Shown here: positions 37,252 to 46,639 of the stretch, piece after piece
How positions within the stretch are numbered: position 1 is the stretch's first letter
Layout of the letters: each line of letters opens with the position of its first letter
From: Thiodiazotropha sp040791665
Lineage (GTDB): Bacteria; Pseudomonadota; Gammaproteobacteria; Chromatiales; Chromatiaceae
Direction: 5' to 3'
Assembly: GCA_040791665.1 (NCBI GenBank)
Contig: JBFNNX010000037.1
Coordinates: 124,001-188,000 of the forward strand
DNA length: 64,000 nt
Notes under the pieces: generated by a model
What the model was told of the DNA's origin: nothing
Database searches by the model: none
What the model saw: the letters and a program-made list of their open reading frames with translations, nothing else
Made by a program: the position numbers and the translations under genes

Positions 37252-37657
37252 CTATGAATACCTCTTAAAACCGATCGCGCATTGTACCCTTTTTGAGAGG
37301 ACGCTTTCATCAAAATGCCTGCTTATAAGATCAGACTGAATGCTTCGATTTTGGGAAATAAAAAGATGAAGCCGCAAATGGACGCGAATCACCACAAAAA
37401 AATGCAATAAAACATGCAATTTTCAGAATCGAATCGTTTACTGTAATCAAACCCCCTTGATGCGTAGTCGTAATCACAAAGAGAGTTGTGGCTACTACGC
37501 AACAGACACAGCATTGGCGTTTATTTTGTGGTGATTCGCGTCCTGTATTCCTGCCATTGATATTCACCTGATTGAGAGTAGAGCCATTTTGTATAAGGGA
37601 TAGGGGACTTGGGCTCCATTGGCCCTTATAATGACGCTTTTTGCTTTAGAGGTGTGC
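37252..37657. other. pyrE-MFS intergenic region, no gene
   Basis: About 406 bases with no supported coding frame. Most of it is the inverted-repeat element described at 37372-37543. The left part holds the pyrE promoter region, the right part the leader of the MFS gene. Confidence 0.6.
37372..37543. repeat. MITE-like inverted-repeat element
   Basis: A perfect 20-base inverted repeat has arms at 37380-37399 and 37524-37543, 124 bases apart. The left arm with its flank (37372-37393) is an exact copy of 24902-24923. Inside, TGCGTAGT at 37461-37468 pairs with ACTACGCA at 37494-37501, and CACAA with TTGTG, forming a hairpin. There is no open frame. The layout fits a small non-autonomous element or a repeat-derived RNA. 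Confidence 0.6.
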
Positions 37658-39061
37658 GTGAATTCAGCCAGCAGGCTTTCCGACTGGATCAAGACGTTGG
37701 CAGTCTATTGGCAGCCTGGCGCACGCAGTATGCTCTTTCTCGGCTTCTCCGCCGGGCTGCCCCTGTTGTTGGTATTCGGTACCCTGTCATACTGGCTGAG
37801 AGAGGCGGGCATGGAGCGATCCACCATTGGATTCCTCAGCTGGGTGGCACTTGCATACGCTTTCAAGTGGGTTTGGGCGCCACTGGTCGATCGGCTGAAA
37901 CTCCCATGGTTGACGGCAATGCTGGGGCGCCGTCGTGCTTGGATGCTGTTGGCGCAAGTCTCGGTCATTACCGGGCTCTGCGGACTCGCCTTCTCCGATC
38001 CCTTGCAGGGACTGCACAGCTTTGCCTTGCTGGCGCTGTTGGTGGCCTTCTCGTCAGCTACCCAGGACATTGTCATCGACGCCTATCGAATTGAAAGGGC
38101 GGAGGTCAGATTGCAAGGTGTCATGGCCGCCAACTACATGATTGGATACCGTATCGCAATGATCGTGAGCGGGGGTGGCGCACTGGCGCTCGCTCAATGG
38201 GCAAGCCCGACTGAAACCGGATACTATCTCAATTCCTGGATGTTCGCCTATCTAAGCATGGCGGCCTTGATGATGGTGGGGGTGATCACTGTGCTAGTGA
38301 TCGGAGAGCCCGATGTCCATCCGACCAGGGCAACCCTGGAGCGGGAGGCTGCGGTAGACAGTATCATTGAACGACAAGCGTGGCTGCCGGGCCTGTTTCG
38401 CACCTTTGGCGAATGGTTCTACGGTGCTGTGATCAGCCCGTTTGCCGATTTTATCCGGCGATATCGTTGGCATGCGGTTCTGATCCTGGCGTTGATCGCC
38501 ACCTACCGTATATCCGATGTGGTATTGGGGGTGATTTCAAATGTCTTCTATGTCGATCTCGGTTTCAGTAAACGTGAAGTTGCCGTGGTGGCCAATGTAC
38601 TCGGGGTGATCATGACCTTGCTTGGAGCGGTGCTTGGGGGAATGATGGTGACCCGGGTAGGGGTGATGCGTATCTTGTTATTGGGAGGCGTGTTGGCCGC
38701 ATCCACCAACCTTTTGTTTGCTTGGCTGGCCGGTATCGGTCATAACCTGGTAATACTGACGCTGGTGATTTCAGCCGACAATCTCAGTGCCGGACTCGCC
38801 ACCTCGGCGTTTGTAGCCTATCTATCCAGTCTCACCAACGTATCATACTCGGCCACGCAATATGCGCTATTCAGCTCGGTAATGCTTCTGTTGCCGAAAT
38901 TTGTCGGTGGCTTTTCTGGTGTTATCGTAGACGGTTTGGGTTATGTGAATTTCTTTCTCATAACCGCATCTATGGGTATACCTGTATTGATTCTTATTCT
39001 GTTGGCAATGCGCTATCTGCCTTCGAGCCGCTTGCCCAATCAGGAAAGAACAGTCACGTGA
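37658..39061 (+). CDS. AmpG-like MFS transporter
   Basis: About 467 residues with 12-14 membrane helices. LFLGFSAGLPLLLVFGTLSYWLREAG, WAPLVDRLKLP and QDIVIDAYRIE match the AmpG permease family, which brings anhydromuropeptides into the cytoplasm for peptidoglycan recycling. The GTG at 37658 has AGAGGTG just upstream and is preferred; ATG at 37631 is possible but has no ribosome binding site. The last helices are followed by a short hydrophilic tail. Confidence 0.85.
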   Translation: MNSASRLSDWIKTLAVYWQPGARSMLFLGFSAGLPLLLVFGTLSYWLREAGMERSTIGFLSWVALAYAFKWVWAPLVDRLKLPWLTAMLGRRRAWMLLAQVSVITGLCGLAFSDPLQGLHSFALLALLVAFSSATQDIVIDAYRIERAEVRLQGVMAANYMIGYRIAMIVSGGGALALAQWASPTETGYYLNSWMFAYLSMAALMMVGVITVLVIGEPDVHPTRATLEREAAVDSIIERQAWLPGLFRTFGEWFYGAVISPFADFIRRYRWHAVLILALIATYRISDVVLGVISNVFYVDLGFSKREVAVVANVLGVIMTLLGAVLGGMMVTRVGVMRILLLGGVLAASTNLLFAWLAGIGHNLVILTLVISADNLSAGLATSAFVAYLSSLTNVSYSATQYALFSSVMLLLPKFVGGFSGVIVDGLGYVNFFLITASMGIPVLILILLAMRYLPSSRLPNQERTVT

Positions 39062-39100
39062 TAACCAGCCTATTCATGGGTTGCGGCTGAGGATGTATGA

Positions 39101-39781
39101 ATGATTGAACAAAGCAGTTATCTTGCCGCTTTTGTCGTTGGATTACTCGGTGGCGGTCACTGTGTCGGTATGTGCGGAGGTATAGTAGGTGCGCTGACTT
39201 TTGGTTTACCCGCCTCGGTGCAGAGTCGCCTGATCAATACCTTTCCCTATCAATTGGGTTATAACCTGGGGCGTATCACCAGCTACGTGGCCGCGGGCGC
39301 TATCATGGGCGGACTGGGGGTTTTGCTGACGCAGGCAGTACCTGTCTATGTCGCTCAACGGGTGTTGTTGTTGATAGCCGGTGCATTTATGATCCTGCTC
39401 GGCCTCTATCTGGGTGGATGGTGGGCAGGGTTAGCCAGAATAGAGCGAGCGGGTAGCCTGTTATGGACAAAGATTGAACCCTTCGCCCGTAAGTTATTAC
39501 CTGTAAAGTCGCCCGGTCAGGCTTGGATTCTAGGCTTGGTTTGGGGTTGGATCCCCTGCGGACTGGTCTATAGCATGCTGGTGTGGACGGTGTCGGCCGG
39601 AAGCGTGGCAAAGGGAGCGGGACTGATGCTAGCCTTCGGCGTTGGCACGCTGCCCAATCTTTTCGTCATGGGCATATTGGCAGGTAGTCTTGCACGGTGG
39701 TTCAAGGATATCCGCGTCAGGCGAGTCGCAGGATTAATAGTCATACTGTTTGGAATAGTGACCCTAGCGAGGGCCCTGTGA
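39101..39781 (+). CDS. DsbD_2/UreH-type (sulfite exporter-like) membrane protein
   Basis: 226 residues with about 6 membrane helices. The N-terminal GGGHCVGMCGG and the central WGWIPCGLVYSML are the paired Cys motifs of this family, often annotated as TauE/SafE and frequent near copper-oxidase assembly genes. The Cys motifs suggest metal or thiol transfer across the membrane. No oxidase gene is nearby, so the partner is unknown. It follows the AmpG-like gene by 39 bases. Confidence 0.8.
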   Translation: MIEQSSYLAAFVVGLLGGGHCVGMCGGIVGALTFGLPASVQSRLINTFPYQLGYNLGRITSYVAAGAIMGGLGVLLTQAVPVYVAQRVLLLIAGAFMILLGLYLGGWWAGLARIERAGSLLWTKIEPFARKLLPVKSPGQAWILGLVWGWIPCGLVYSMLVWTVSAGSVAKGAGLMLAFGVGTLPNLFVMGILAGSLARWFKDIRVRRVAGLIVILFGIVTLARAL

Positions 39782-39895
39782 AAGCTTCGAACCGGTCTCC
39801 TGCGCGGACTGTATTCTCAACACGACACGTTTGGTTGTCGGGTCGATAACATTCAGCCCAGATCAGGAGAATACGCTAAAGTCTACCGGTGAAGA

Positions 39896-40339
39896 TTAGT
39901 CGATATAAAATTCCTGTGACAACTTTGCCGAGTAGTAACGGGTTTCACCTTTCGGTTGAACCTGGATCTCAAAGTTGAGTTTCTCCTGGTCGGCGATACG
40001 GAATTCTCCGATGTAGTAGATGGCATCGTCCTCAATGATTTTCCGCATCGGTATACTGATCAATTGACCGCGTATATTATTAGCCTTGGCCAATACAACG
40101 GCCTCGGATGACTCGCCCGTTGTTCCCTCTACGGACTTGATGACACTTACATTCAACATGCCCCGGTATTTACTGCGTTGTATACCGTATTGCCTTGCGA
40201 TTGATGGCTCCAGTGAGGCGCTGGGTATGGCGTTGTGGTGAATGGTGAATCCGGGTATCGCGGTACTGTTTTCCGCCCAGCTGGTGTTAGCCAGCAAGAA
40301 AAATGAAAAGAAAACAACAACGTTTTTAACAAAAGACAT
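39896..40339 (-). CDS. DUF4426 periplasmic protein
   Basis: 147 residues with a signal peptide (VVVFFSFFLLANTSWA, cleavage before ENS). The mature part is beta-rich (FTIHHNAIPSASLEPSIARQYGIQRSKYRGMLNVSVIK), matching DUF4426 proteins that often lie near yggS, proC and yggT. The function is unknown. The start is ATG at 40339 with AGGAGGGG upstream. Confidence 0.85.
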   Translation of the reverse strand: MSFVKNVVVFFSFFLLANTSWAENSTAIPGFTIHHNAIPSASLEPSIARQYGIQRSKYRGMLNVSVIKSVEGTTGESSEAVVLAKANNIRGQLISIPMRKIIEDDAIYYIGEFRIADQEKLNFEIQVQPKGETRYYSAKLSQEFYID

Positions 40340-40678
40340 AAATGAACCCCTCCTAATAGGATGCCGGTCTGGATGGCCGATCTTTGTTGTAGTTTCAGTG
40401 TAGACGATCAGTGTGTTTGGGTGAAGTGACCTAAGAGCACGGCAACAGGCCCTAGCATCGCAAATGATTTGACGGTGTGGTCCGGGTATTGGGCTGTATA
40501 GGGAAGTGTCTGAATCGTACCGCTGTGAATTTACTGGTTTTTTAAACAGTGAGCTGAAAAAAGCAAAGCTTCAATCCCAAGTTACCCGCACTGTACTTTA
40601 TATTTATTCCTTATATAAAACAGTTAGATAGAGATTAATCATAACAAACTACATTATAATTTTCAGCTCACATCGGCC
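40340..40678. other. Intergenic region, no gene
   Basis: 339 bases between the dynamin-like gene and the DUF4426 gene, both minus strand. The part next to the dynamin stop is AT-rich (TTATATTTATTCCTTATAT around 40600) and the rest carries the DUF4426 promoter region. I see no gene or clear terminator. Confidence 0.5.
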
Positions 40679-42655
40679 TCAGGAGACATTCTGCTTCACC
40701 AGCTTGGGTTTCTGGCGTTGACTGTGATGCAGTGGACGATTGTTGCTGATCCGGTTGGACATGTTGCGCAATGAGGTCAATTGGCGAGCCAGTTCGGTGT
40801 ACTGCTCCTGCAACTCGAGGATACGGTACTGCAGGGTATTGCGCGATTGACCAATCTTCTGCAGATTGTTGAGGCGTTTCTCCATCATCTCCTTGTGATC
40901 CTTGATCTGCATCACCAGGGGCTCGAGGGCGCTCACGATCCATTGGTTGATCTCGGTGTCAGCGCGCTGGAAGATGTCGCGAGCACGTTTCACAAGCGCG
41001 GAGAAGAAACGTTTAACGACAAAATTCTGTTCCATCATGGCAGTAACCGGGCTATTGCGAAAGATCTCCGCCTCCTGATGCAGCAGTTCCAGTTCGACCC
41101 GGTATTTTACGATAGAAAACATCTTTGGCTGCACAACGGCGAAGCCGTGTTCGTTTTGAAATTTACGATAGATGGCGCGGATGAGCTTGCGGGTCTGTTC
41201 ACTTTGCGTGACCACTTGGAGCATGGTGCGGCGTGTCTCCTCGAAGAGATTTTTCATCGAGGCCTTCATGCCGCTCGTGGTCCAGCTGTTTGTCATCTCC
41301 TTTCTGCATTTGGTGATGGTTTCATCGAGCAGGTTGAGACTGAGAATTTCTGACAGCAGGTCAGCTTGCTGTTTAAGTTGCTTGCGGCTCTGTTGGAATG
41401 TGTCCACATCGCGAAGGTACTGGGCCTGTTCGCTACGGGTTTTTTCCATCAGGTTATTGATGACATCGTCGCTCTTATCGCTCAACTCCTCCAGTTCTTC
41501 GAGTTGATATTTGGTCTCGTTAAGTTTGCCTGACAGCATACTGCGGCTATTGTCCAGCATTTGACCCACGTCGGAACTGATGGTGTCGAGAACAATCTGT
41601 TGTTTGATGTTCAATACGTCCTGGCCCAGATAGTTTTCCAGATCCAGCAGCCCGCTCTTGTCCAGCAGCTCCGGTTCGTTCTTGATCTTGGCCAGCAGCC
41701 CCTTCTGTGCGGAAATGGGAAAGACCGCTTTAGATTCCACACCCAGCATTGCGGCCGTGTCACTTTGCTGGCTGCGAATGGCATCATGGATATCCTCGTG
41801 TTCGCGCAGGTCATCCCACAAGGTGTCGATCTTGTTCAGCACCACCATCAATCCGCGCTGGCGACCACTTTGGAAACCCTTAACATGATGTTGCCAGATC
41901 TCCATGTCGCTACGGGTTACGCCGGTATCGGCGCCGAGTACAAACAGCACCGCCTGGGCGGCCGGCAGCATGTTCAAGGTCAGTTCGGGCTCTGTACCCA
42001 GTGCGTTCAGACCAGGGGTGTCCAGTATGGTTAACCCCTTTTTCAGCATCTCGTGAGGAAAACTGATCATGGCATGGCGCCACTTGGGTATCTCTACGGT
42101 TTCCGGAGGTTCGTCCTGATGGGGGTGCAGTTCCTGACTGTAAAGTCCTAGATGCTTGGCTTCCTCCAGAGTGACCGTTTTGGTCTGGATGACTTCATTC
42201 AGGGCGGCCTGCATCTGTTCAACCGAGTCGATTTCCAGAGGGTAGTGGACCCACTGCTTGGTATCGTGGCGCAACTGACTCAGCGTGCTGTCCTGCAGGC
42301 GTGTCTCGATAGGCAGCAGACGCACATAGGCTTCATCACGTACATCATCGTAGAAGATCTCTGTGGGGCACATGGTTGTGCGGCCGGCATCGGATGGCAG
42401 CAGGCGCTTGCCGTAGTCTGCAAAAAAGATGGCATTGATCAGTTCAGTCTTGCCACGGGAAAATTCGGCGACAAAGGCGATTGTCAGTTTGTCGCCCCTG
42501 AGTGTGGTCAATGTCTCTTCGATGCGGTGCTCGGTATCGGCAGAGGACATTCCATTCTCTTCCAGCCAGGGGCCATACTCCTCGATGGTGTTGATGACAT
42601 CTGTCTTCCACTGTTCGTAAGCCTTTAACTGTTCTTGAAATCTTACTTTTTCCAT
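40679..42655 (-). CDS. Dynamin-like GTPase
   Basis: 658 residues. G1 reads AEFSRGKT at 63-70 (first Gly replaced by Ala), the switch region has TTMCPTEI at 93-100, G3 is DTPG at 212-215 and G4 NKID at 274-277. About 360-658 is helical with long coiled coils, like dynamin stalks. Bacterial dynamin-like proteins remodel or guard membranes, and some act in phage resistance. No second dynamin or LeoABC-type partner is adjacent. It lies between DUF4426 and yggU, a place where family genes are not usually found. The start is ATG 42655. Confidence 0.85.
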   Translation of the reverse strand: MEKVRFQEQLKAYEQWKTDVINTIEEYGPWLEENGMSSADTEHRIEETLTTLRGDKLTIAFVAEFSRGKTELINAIFFADYGKRLLPSDAGRTTMCPTEIFYDDVRDEAYVRLLPIETRLQDSTLSQLRHDTKQWVHYPLEIDSVEQMQAALNEVIQTKTVTLEEAKHLGLYSQELHPHQDEPPETVEIPKWRHAMISFPHEMLKKGLTILDTPGLNALGTEPELTLNMLPAAQAVLFVLGADTGVTRSDMEIWQHHVKGFQSGRQRGLMVVLNKIDTLWDDLREHEDIHDAIRSQQSDTAAMLGVESKAVFPISAQKGLLAKIKNEPELLDKSGLLDLENYLGQDVLNIKQQIVLDTISSDVGQMLDNSRSMLSGKLNETKYQLEELEELSDKSDDVINNLMEKTRSEQAQYLRDVDTFQQSRKQLKQQADLLSEILSLNLLDETITKCRKEMTNSWTTSGMKASMKNLFEETRRTMLQVVTQSEQTRKLIRAIYRKFQNEHGFAVVQPKMFSIVKYRVELELLHQEAEIFRNSPVTAMMEQNFVVKRFFSALVKRARDIFQRADTEINQWIVSALEPLVMQIKDHKEMMEKRLNNLQKIGQSRNTLQYRILELQEQYTELARQLTSLRNMSNRISNNRPLHHSQRQKPKLVKQNVS

Positions 42656-42762
42656 GCCATTGCCCCAATAATTTTTTAAAGCCGGAACAGACTCTTATCT
42701 AGTTTTGCAGCTAAAAACGCAATCATACGCGAGGAGTGCCGATGACGCCATATCCGGATAGC

Positions 42763-43047
42763 CTAATCTTCAAATCCTATCGGCAGTAGCGGGGGGGACT
42801 TTAACCGCACACTTTTGCTGCGGGAGCTCTTTCCGCAGATCAGTTCGACCCGGGAGGCGGGAAGACCGAATGCCTTGGCGAGGAACTTCAGCAAGTGACG
42901 GTTGGCTTTACCGCCAGCGGGTGGTGCCGTGATAGTGATTTTGTACTCATTTTCACCATAGGGGCCGATAAAGGCGTCCCGAGAAGCCTTGGGTTGAAGA
43001 CGCAGATGAAGGATCAGATCCGTCTGGTCCCAGCGATACCAGGTCAC
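42763..43047 (-). CDS. YggU family protein (DUF167)
   Basis: 94 residues. LHLRLQPKASRDAFIG and APPAGGKANRHLLKFLAKAF are typical of DUF167. The function is unknown. The start overlaps the yggT stop by 4 bases. Confidence 0.92.
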   Translation of the reverse strand: MTWYRWDQTDLILHLRLQPKASRDAFIGPYGENEYKITITAPPAGGKANRHLLKFLAKAFGLPASRVELICGKSSRSKSVRLKSPPLLPIGFED

Positions 43048-43622
43048 AGAAACGGACTGCTCGTGATCTGTCGTAGCGGGGGCAATATCAGCATTTTCAG
43101 CAGTATAAGACCGATCATGACCAGCATAGGCGAGAGATCGATACCTCCCATCGGGGGTAGGATCTTCTGCGCCGGGCGCATCAGAGGTCCGGTCAAGCTG
43201 TAGAGCAGGGCCGTTGCCGGATTGTAGCTGCCGGGATTTACCCAGCTGAGAATGACCTGAATCAAAATCCCAAACAGATAGATATTGATGAGCAGCTCCA
43301 ACAGCTCAGGTATTGCCCAGACGAAAGGGGCGATCAGGTTGATGCTGGTTCCGGCGATAGTGATGATGAGAAACAGCTCGATGGCCTTCAGTAGCCAGGC
43401 AAGTATGAGCGAGGGGAGGTCTATGCCGCCAAAACCTGGGATTATGCGGCGAAAAATCTTCAATGGAGGATTCGTTACCTTCACCAGAAACTGGGAAATC
43501 GGGTTATAGAAATCCGCTCTCACCAATTGCAGCAGAAAACGCAGCATCACTGCCAGGATGTAGAGCCCGAACAGTGTCTGTACCAGAAAGATGACGGGGT
43601 CGGTTAGGTAACTGCTGCCCAT
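43044..43622 (-). CDS. YggT family membrane protein
   Basis: 192 residues, made of two YggT repeats of two membrane helices each; FYNPISQFLVKVTNPPLKIFRRIIPGFGGID and LLYSLTGPLMRPAQKILPPMGGIDLSPM are the repeated motifs. The function is not established. Its start overlaps the proC stop (TAATG). Confidence 0.92.
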   Translation of the reverse strand: MGSSYLTDPVIFLVQTLFGLYILAVMLRFLLQLVRADFYNPISQFLVKVTNPPLKIFRRIIPGFGGIDLPSLILAWLLKAIELFLIITIAGTSINLIAPFVWAIPELLELLINIYLFGILIQVILSWVNPGSYNPATALLYSLTGPLMRPAQKILPPMGGIDLSPMLVMIGLILLKMLILPPLRQITSSPFL

Positions 43623-44449
43623 TATTGGTCTCCCAGCATATCGGAGAGTTCGACTGAACGCTCTTTGGCCCCATGCAGGGCCTTGTCGAACAGGGTTCGT
43701 ATCTCACCCTCCTCGAGGATACCCAAAGCACGCTCTGTCGTGCCGCCTGGCGAGGTGACCTTTCGTCTCAAGACAGCGGGCGAGTCGCTGCTCTCCAGGG
43801 CCATACGGGCAGCCCCCAAAGCCGTCTGCAGGGTGAGCAGGCGGGCCGTCTCGTCATCCAGACCCATCTGCCGGGCAGAGGCCTCGATCGCCTCCATGAT
43901 GAGAAAGAAGTAGGCGGGGCCGCTGCCGGAGACCGCTGTGACCGCGTCCATCATCGACTCCTCTTCAACCCAGCGTGTGAGTCCCACTGCGCGCAGTATG
44001 CTTTCAGCCTGGTTACGTTGTGCCTCGCTCACACCCGGGCCGGCGTGAAGACCTGTCGCACCGGACTGAATCATGGCCGGTGTGTTCGGCATACTGCGTA
44101 CCAGGGACACTTCACCTCCCAGCCAATTTCGCAGGGTGGATTCCTTGACGCCGGCAGCAATCGATATCACCAGCGGTTTGACCTGCTGTATGGCCGCTGC
44201 CAGGTCCTGGGCCACGGATTTGAGCACTTGCGGTTTGACCGCCAATACCACTACCCGGGCGTTGCTGATAGCGCTGTTATTATCGGATTGCGTGTGAACG
44301 CCGCATCGGGCAGCCAGCTGAGCCAGCTTGTCAGCGTCGGGATCGCTGACCGTGATATGCCCCTTGTCGTAGCCGTCGGCAATCAAGCCGTTTATCAGGC
44401 TGGTGGCCATGTTGCCGCCACCGATGAAAGTGATGTTGTTGTTACTCAT
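43622..44449 (-). CDS. proC: Pyrroline-5-carboxylate reductase
   Basis: 275 residues. The Rossmann motif FIGGGNMATSLINGL at the N terminus, VLAVKPQVL, RSMPNTPAMI and the C-terminal SPGGTTERAL are diagnostic. It makes proline with NAD(P)H. It lies 38 bases after yggS. Confidence 0.96.
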   Translation of the reverse strand: MSNNNITFIGGGNMATSLINGLIADGYDKGHITVSDPDADKLAQLAARCGVHTQSDNNSAISNARVVVLAVKPQVLKSVAQDLAAAIQQVKPLVISIAAGVKESTLRNWLGGEVSLVRSMPNTPAMIQSGATGLHAGPGVSEAQRNQAESILRAVGLTRWVEEESMMDAVTAVSGSGPAYFFLIMEAIEASARQMGLDDETARLLTLQTALGAARMALESSDSPAVLRRKVTSPGGTTERALGILEEGEIRTLFDKALHGAKERSVELSDMLGDQ

Positions 44450-44487
44450 GCCGTTGCTGTTAACTTAAGGTTGAATGGGTATGAATT

Positions 44488-45195
44488 TTATCGATTATAC
44501 TGCCGCGGGCCGAAAATTGCGGTACCGATTCTGACGATTGTGGCACCTTCGGCAATGGCGGCTTCGAGATCGTCCGACATTCCCATGGATAGGGTGTCCA
44601 GTGGAGCATTTGTGTTATTCAGCTCATCACGCAGTAATCTTAACCGCTTTAGGGGTGCATGTTTAGCGGCTTCATCCGCTGCAGGCGCGGGGATCGTCAT
44701 CAGACCTCTGATGCGCACATTGGGGAGCGCGGTATAGGCCTTGAATTGTTCTCTCAATGTCTCCTCGTCGTGGCCGTCCTTGCTCGATTCGCCACTGGTA
44801 TTGACCTGAAGACAGATATTCAACGGCGGCAGACCGGAGGGTCGCTGGTCACTCAATCGAGTGGCGTGTTTAAGACTTGCGACACTGTGGACCCAAGCAA
44901 AATTTTCAGCAATCGCCCGGGTCTTGTTGCTCTGGATCCTACCGATGAAATGCCATTCCAGTCCTTTGTCCCGTAACTGCTCGATTTTTGTCACTGCTTC
45001 CTGGAGATAGCTCTCTCCAAAGTGTTGCTGTCCGAGATCCGCCAACAGGCCTATCTCCTCTGCGCTTCGGGTTTTACTGACGGCGAGAAGCTTAACGCTT
45101 CCTGGTATTCGCTCAGCTGCCGTTTCAGCTTGGTGAATCCGATTCAACACCCTCTGATAGTGCCGCTGCAGGCTGTTTCGAGTTTTATCCGTCAC
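44488..45195 (-). CDS. YggS family PLP-homeostasis protein
   Basis: 235 residues. The PLP-binding Lys lies in KLLAVSKTRS, with FGESYLQEAVTKIEQL, WHFIGRIQSNKTRAI and MSMGMSDDLEAAI-like SMGMSDDLEAAIAEGATIVRIG at the C terminus. It is a single-domain alanine-racemase-fold protein that balances pyridoxal 5'-phosphate and amino acid pools. It heads the yggS-proC-yggT-yggU operon and is divergent from pilT. Confidence 0.94.
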   Translation of the reverse strand: MTDKTRNSLQRHYQRVLNRIHQAETAAERIPGSVKLLAVSKTRSAEEIGLLADLGQQHFGESYLQEAVTKIEQLRDKGLEWHFIGRIQSNKTRAIAENFAWVHSVASLKHATRLSDQRPSGLPPLNICLQVNTSGESSKDGHDEETLREQFKAYTALPNVRIRGLMTIPAPAADEAAKHAPLKRLRLLRDELNNTNAPLDTLSMGMSDDLEAAIAEGATIVRIGTAIFGPRQYNR

Positions 45196-45292
45196 GCTTG
45201 ATACGTCTATTAAATTGTGCGAGTGGCTTGGTTGTTCCGCCGAAATTGATACTATCCTGCAAAATGAGGCCTGGTTAATGACATTTCAAGCA

Positions 45293-45330
45293 AAAGCGCC
45301 CTGGATTTATAAAGCGCTTTCTTAATTTTT
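45293..45330 (+). terminator. Terminator-like hairpin in the yggS-pilT spacer
   Basis: AAAGCGC at 45293-45299 pairs with GCGCTTT at 45314-45320, followed by CTTAATTTTT. No + strand gene lies upstream, so it would stop antisense readthrough or attenuate a leader ahead of pilT. The loop is 14 bases, longer than usual. Confidence 0.3.
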
Positions 45331-45481
45331 GGCCTCAACACAGCTAAACTAATCTACTTTTAGGACGCTAGCTATGAAAAGCGCGAATCCAGGGATTGGC
45401 AGATGCCATCATCGCGGAACATCGCTACAGTGTCTATATAGCGTCTCGTCATGTGTCTTAAGATTTCTAATGGGGGAATGA

Positions 45482-46516
45482 ATGGATATCGCTGAACTTC
45501 TGGCCTTCAGTGTCAAGCATAACGCATCAGACCTGCATATATCTGCCGGTTTGCCGCCCATGATTCGCGTGGACGGCGACATCAGGCGCATCAACGTCCC
45601 CGCACTTGAACACAAGGTCGTGCACGCACTTGTGTATGACATCATGAACGATAAGCAGCGCAAGGACTTCGAGGAGTTCCTCGAGAACGACTTTTCCTTC
45701 GAGATCCCCGGATTGGCGAGATTTCGTGTCAACGCCTTCAATCAGGCACGTGGAGCCTCCGCTGTTTTTCGTACCATCCCATCCAAGGTGTTGACGCTGG
45801 AAGAGCTCGGTTGTCCACAAACCTTCAAGGATATCGTGGATGTACCCCGGGGCTTGGTGTTGGTGACCGGACCGACCGGTTCCGGTAAGTCGACAACCCT
45901 CGCCGCCATGATGGATTACAAGAACGACAACGACTACTCGCACATCCTCACCATCGAGGATCCGATCGAGTTTGTTCACTCCAGTAAGAAGTGCCTGATC
46001 AACCAGCGTGAAGTGCATCGTGACACACTGGGGTTTTCCGAGGCGCTACGCTCCGCATTGCGTGAAGACCCGGATATCATCCTGGTCGGCGAGCTGCGTG
46101 ATCTGGAAACCATCCGTCTGGCGCTGACTGCCGCCGAGACCGGTCACTTGGTATTCGGTACCCTGCACACCAGCTCGGCGGCCAAGACCATCGACCGTAT
46201 CATCGACGTATTTCCGGCGGGGGAGAAGTCGATGGTGCGCTCGATGCTCTCCGAATCGCTGCGATCCGTCATTGCGCAAACCCTGTTGAAAAAGATCGGC
46301 GGCGGACGAATTGCGGCGTGGGAGATCATGGTCGGCACGCCCGCGATACGTAACCTGATCCGTGAGGACAAGGTTGCCCAGATGTATTCCGCGATTCAGA
46401 CCGGCCAGGCGGCGGGTATGCAGACCATGGACCAGGCACTGAAGGAGTTGGTGCAGCGCGGTGTTGTAAGCCGTCTTGACGCCAAGGCCAAGGCACAAAA
46501 TAAGGATCAGTTCTAA
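45482..46516 (+). CDS. pilT: Type IV pilus retraction ATPase PilT
   Basis: 344 residues starting MDIAELLAFSVKHNASDLHIS. Walker A is GPTGSGKST, the Asp box ILTIEDPIEF, Walker B DIILVGELRD, the His box HLVFGTLHT, and the C-terminal AIRNLIRE motif needed for retraction. Hexamers depolymerise the pilus at the inner membrane. GGGGG stands just before the ATG. pilU follows after 123 bases. Confidence 0.97.
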   Translation: MDIAELLAFSVKHNASDLHISAGLPPMIRVDGDIRRINVPALEHKVVHALVYDIMNDKQRKDFEEFLENDFSFEIPGLARFRVNAFNQARGASAVFRTIPSKVLTLEELGCPQTFKDIVDVPRGLVLVTGPTGSGKSTTLAAMMDYKNDNDYSHILTIEDPIEFVHSSKKCLINQREVHRDTLGFSEALRSALREDPDIILVGELRDLETIRLALTAAETGHLVFGTLHTSSAAKTIDRIIDVFPAGEKSMVRSMLSESLRSVIAQTLLKKIGGGRIAAWEIMVGTPAIRNLIREDKVAQMYSAIQTGQAAGMQTMDQALKELVQRGVVSRLDAKAKAQNKDQF

Positions 46517-46639
46517 ACTATAGTTATCTTCCGGGTGTATGATGGCACCCGTTGGCCCTGAATGCGGTTGCTGCCAACTGCCACGGATAGCTTTTTTTTT
46601 GCTGCTACAGGTTGGTATGTGACTGAAGAGGATAAGATT

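Noticed and set aside
43673..44737. Plus-strand open frame of 354 codons across proC and yggS
   Set aside because: It runs antisense to two well-supported genes and crosses their junction; its composition (many Gly, His, Arg) is typical of shadow frames.
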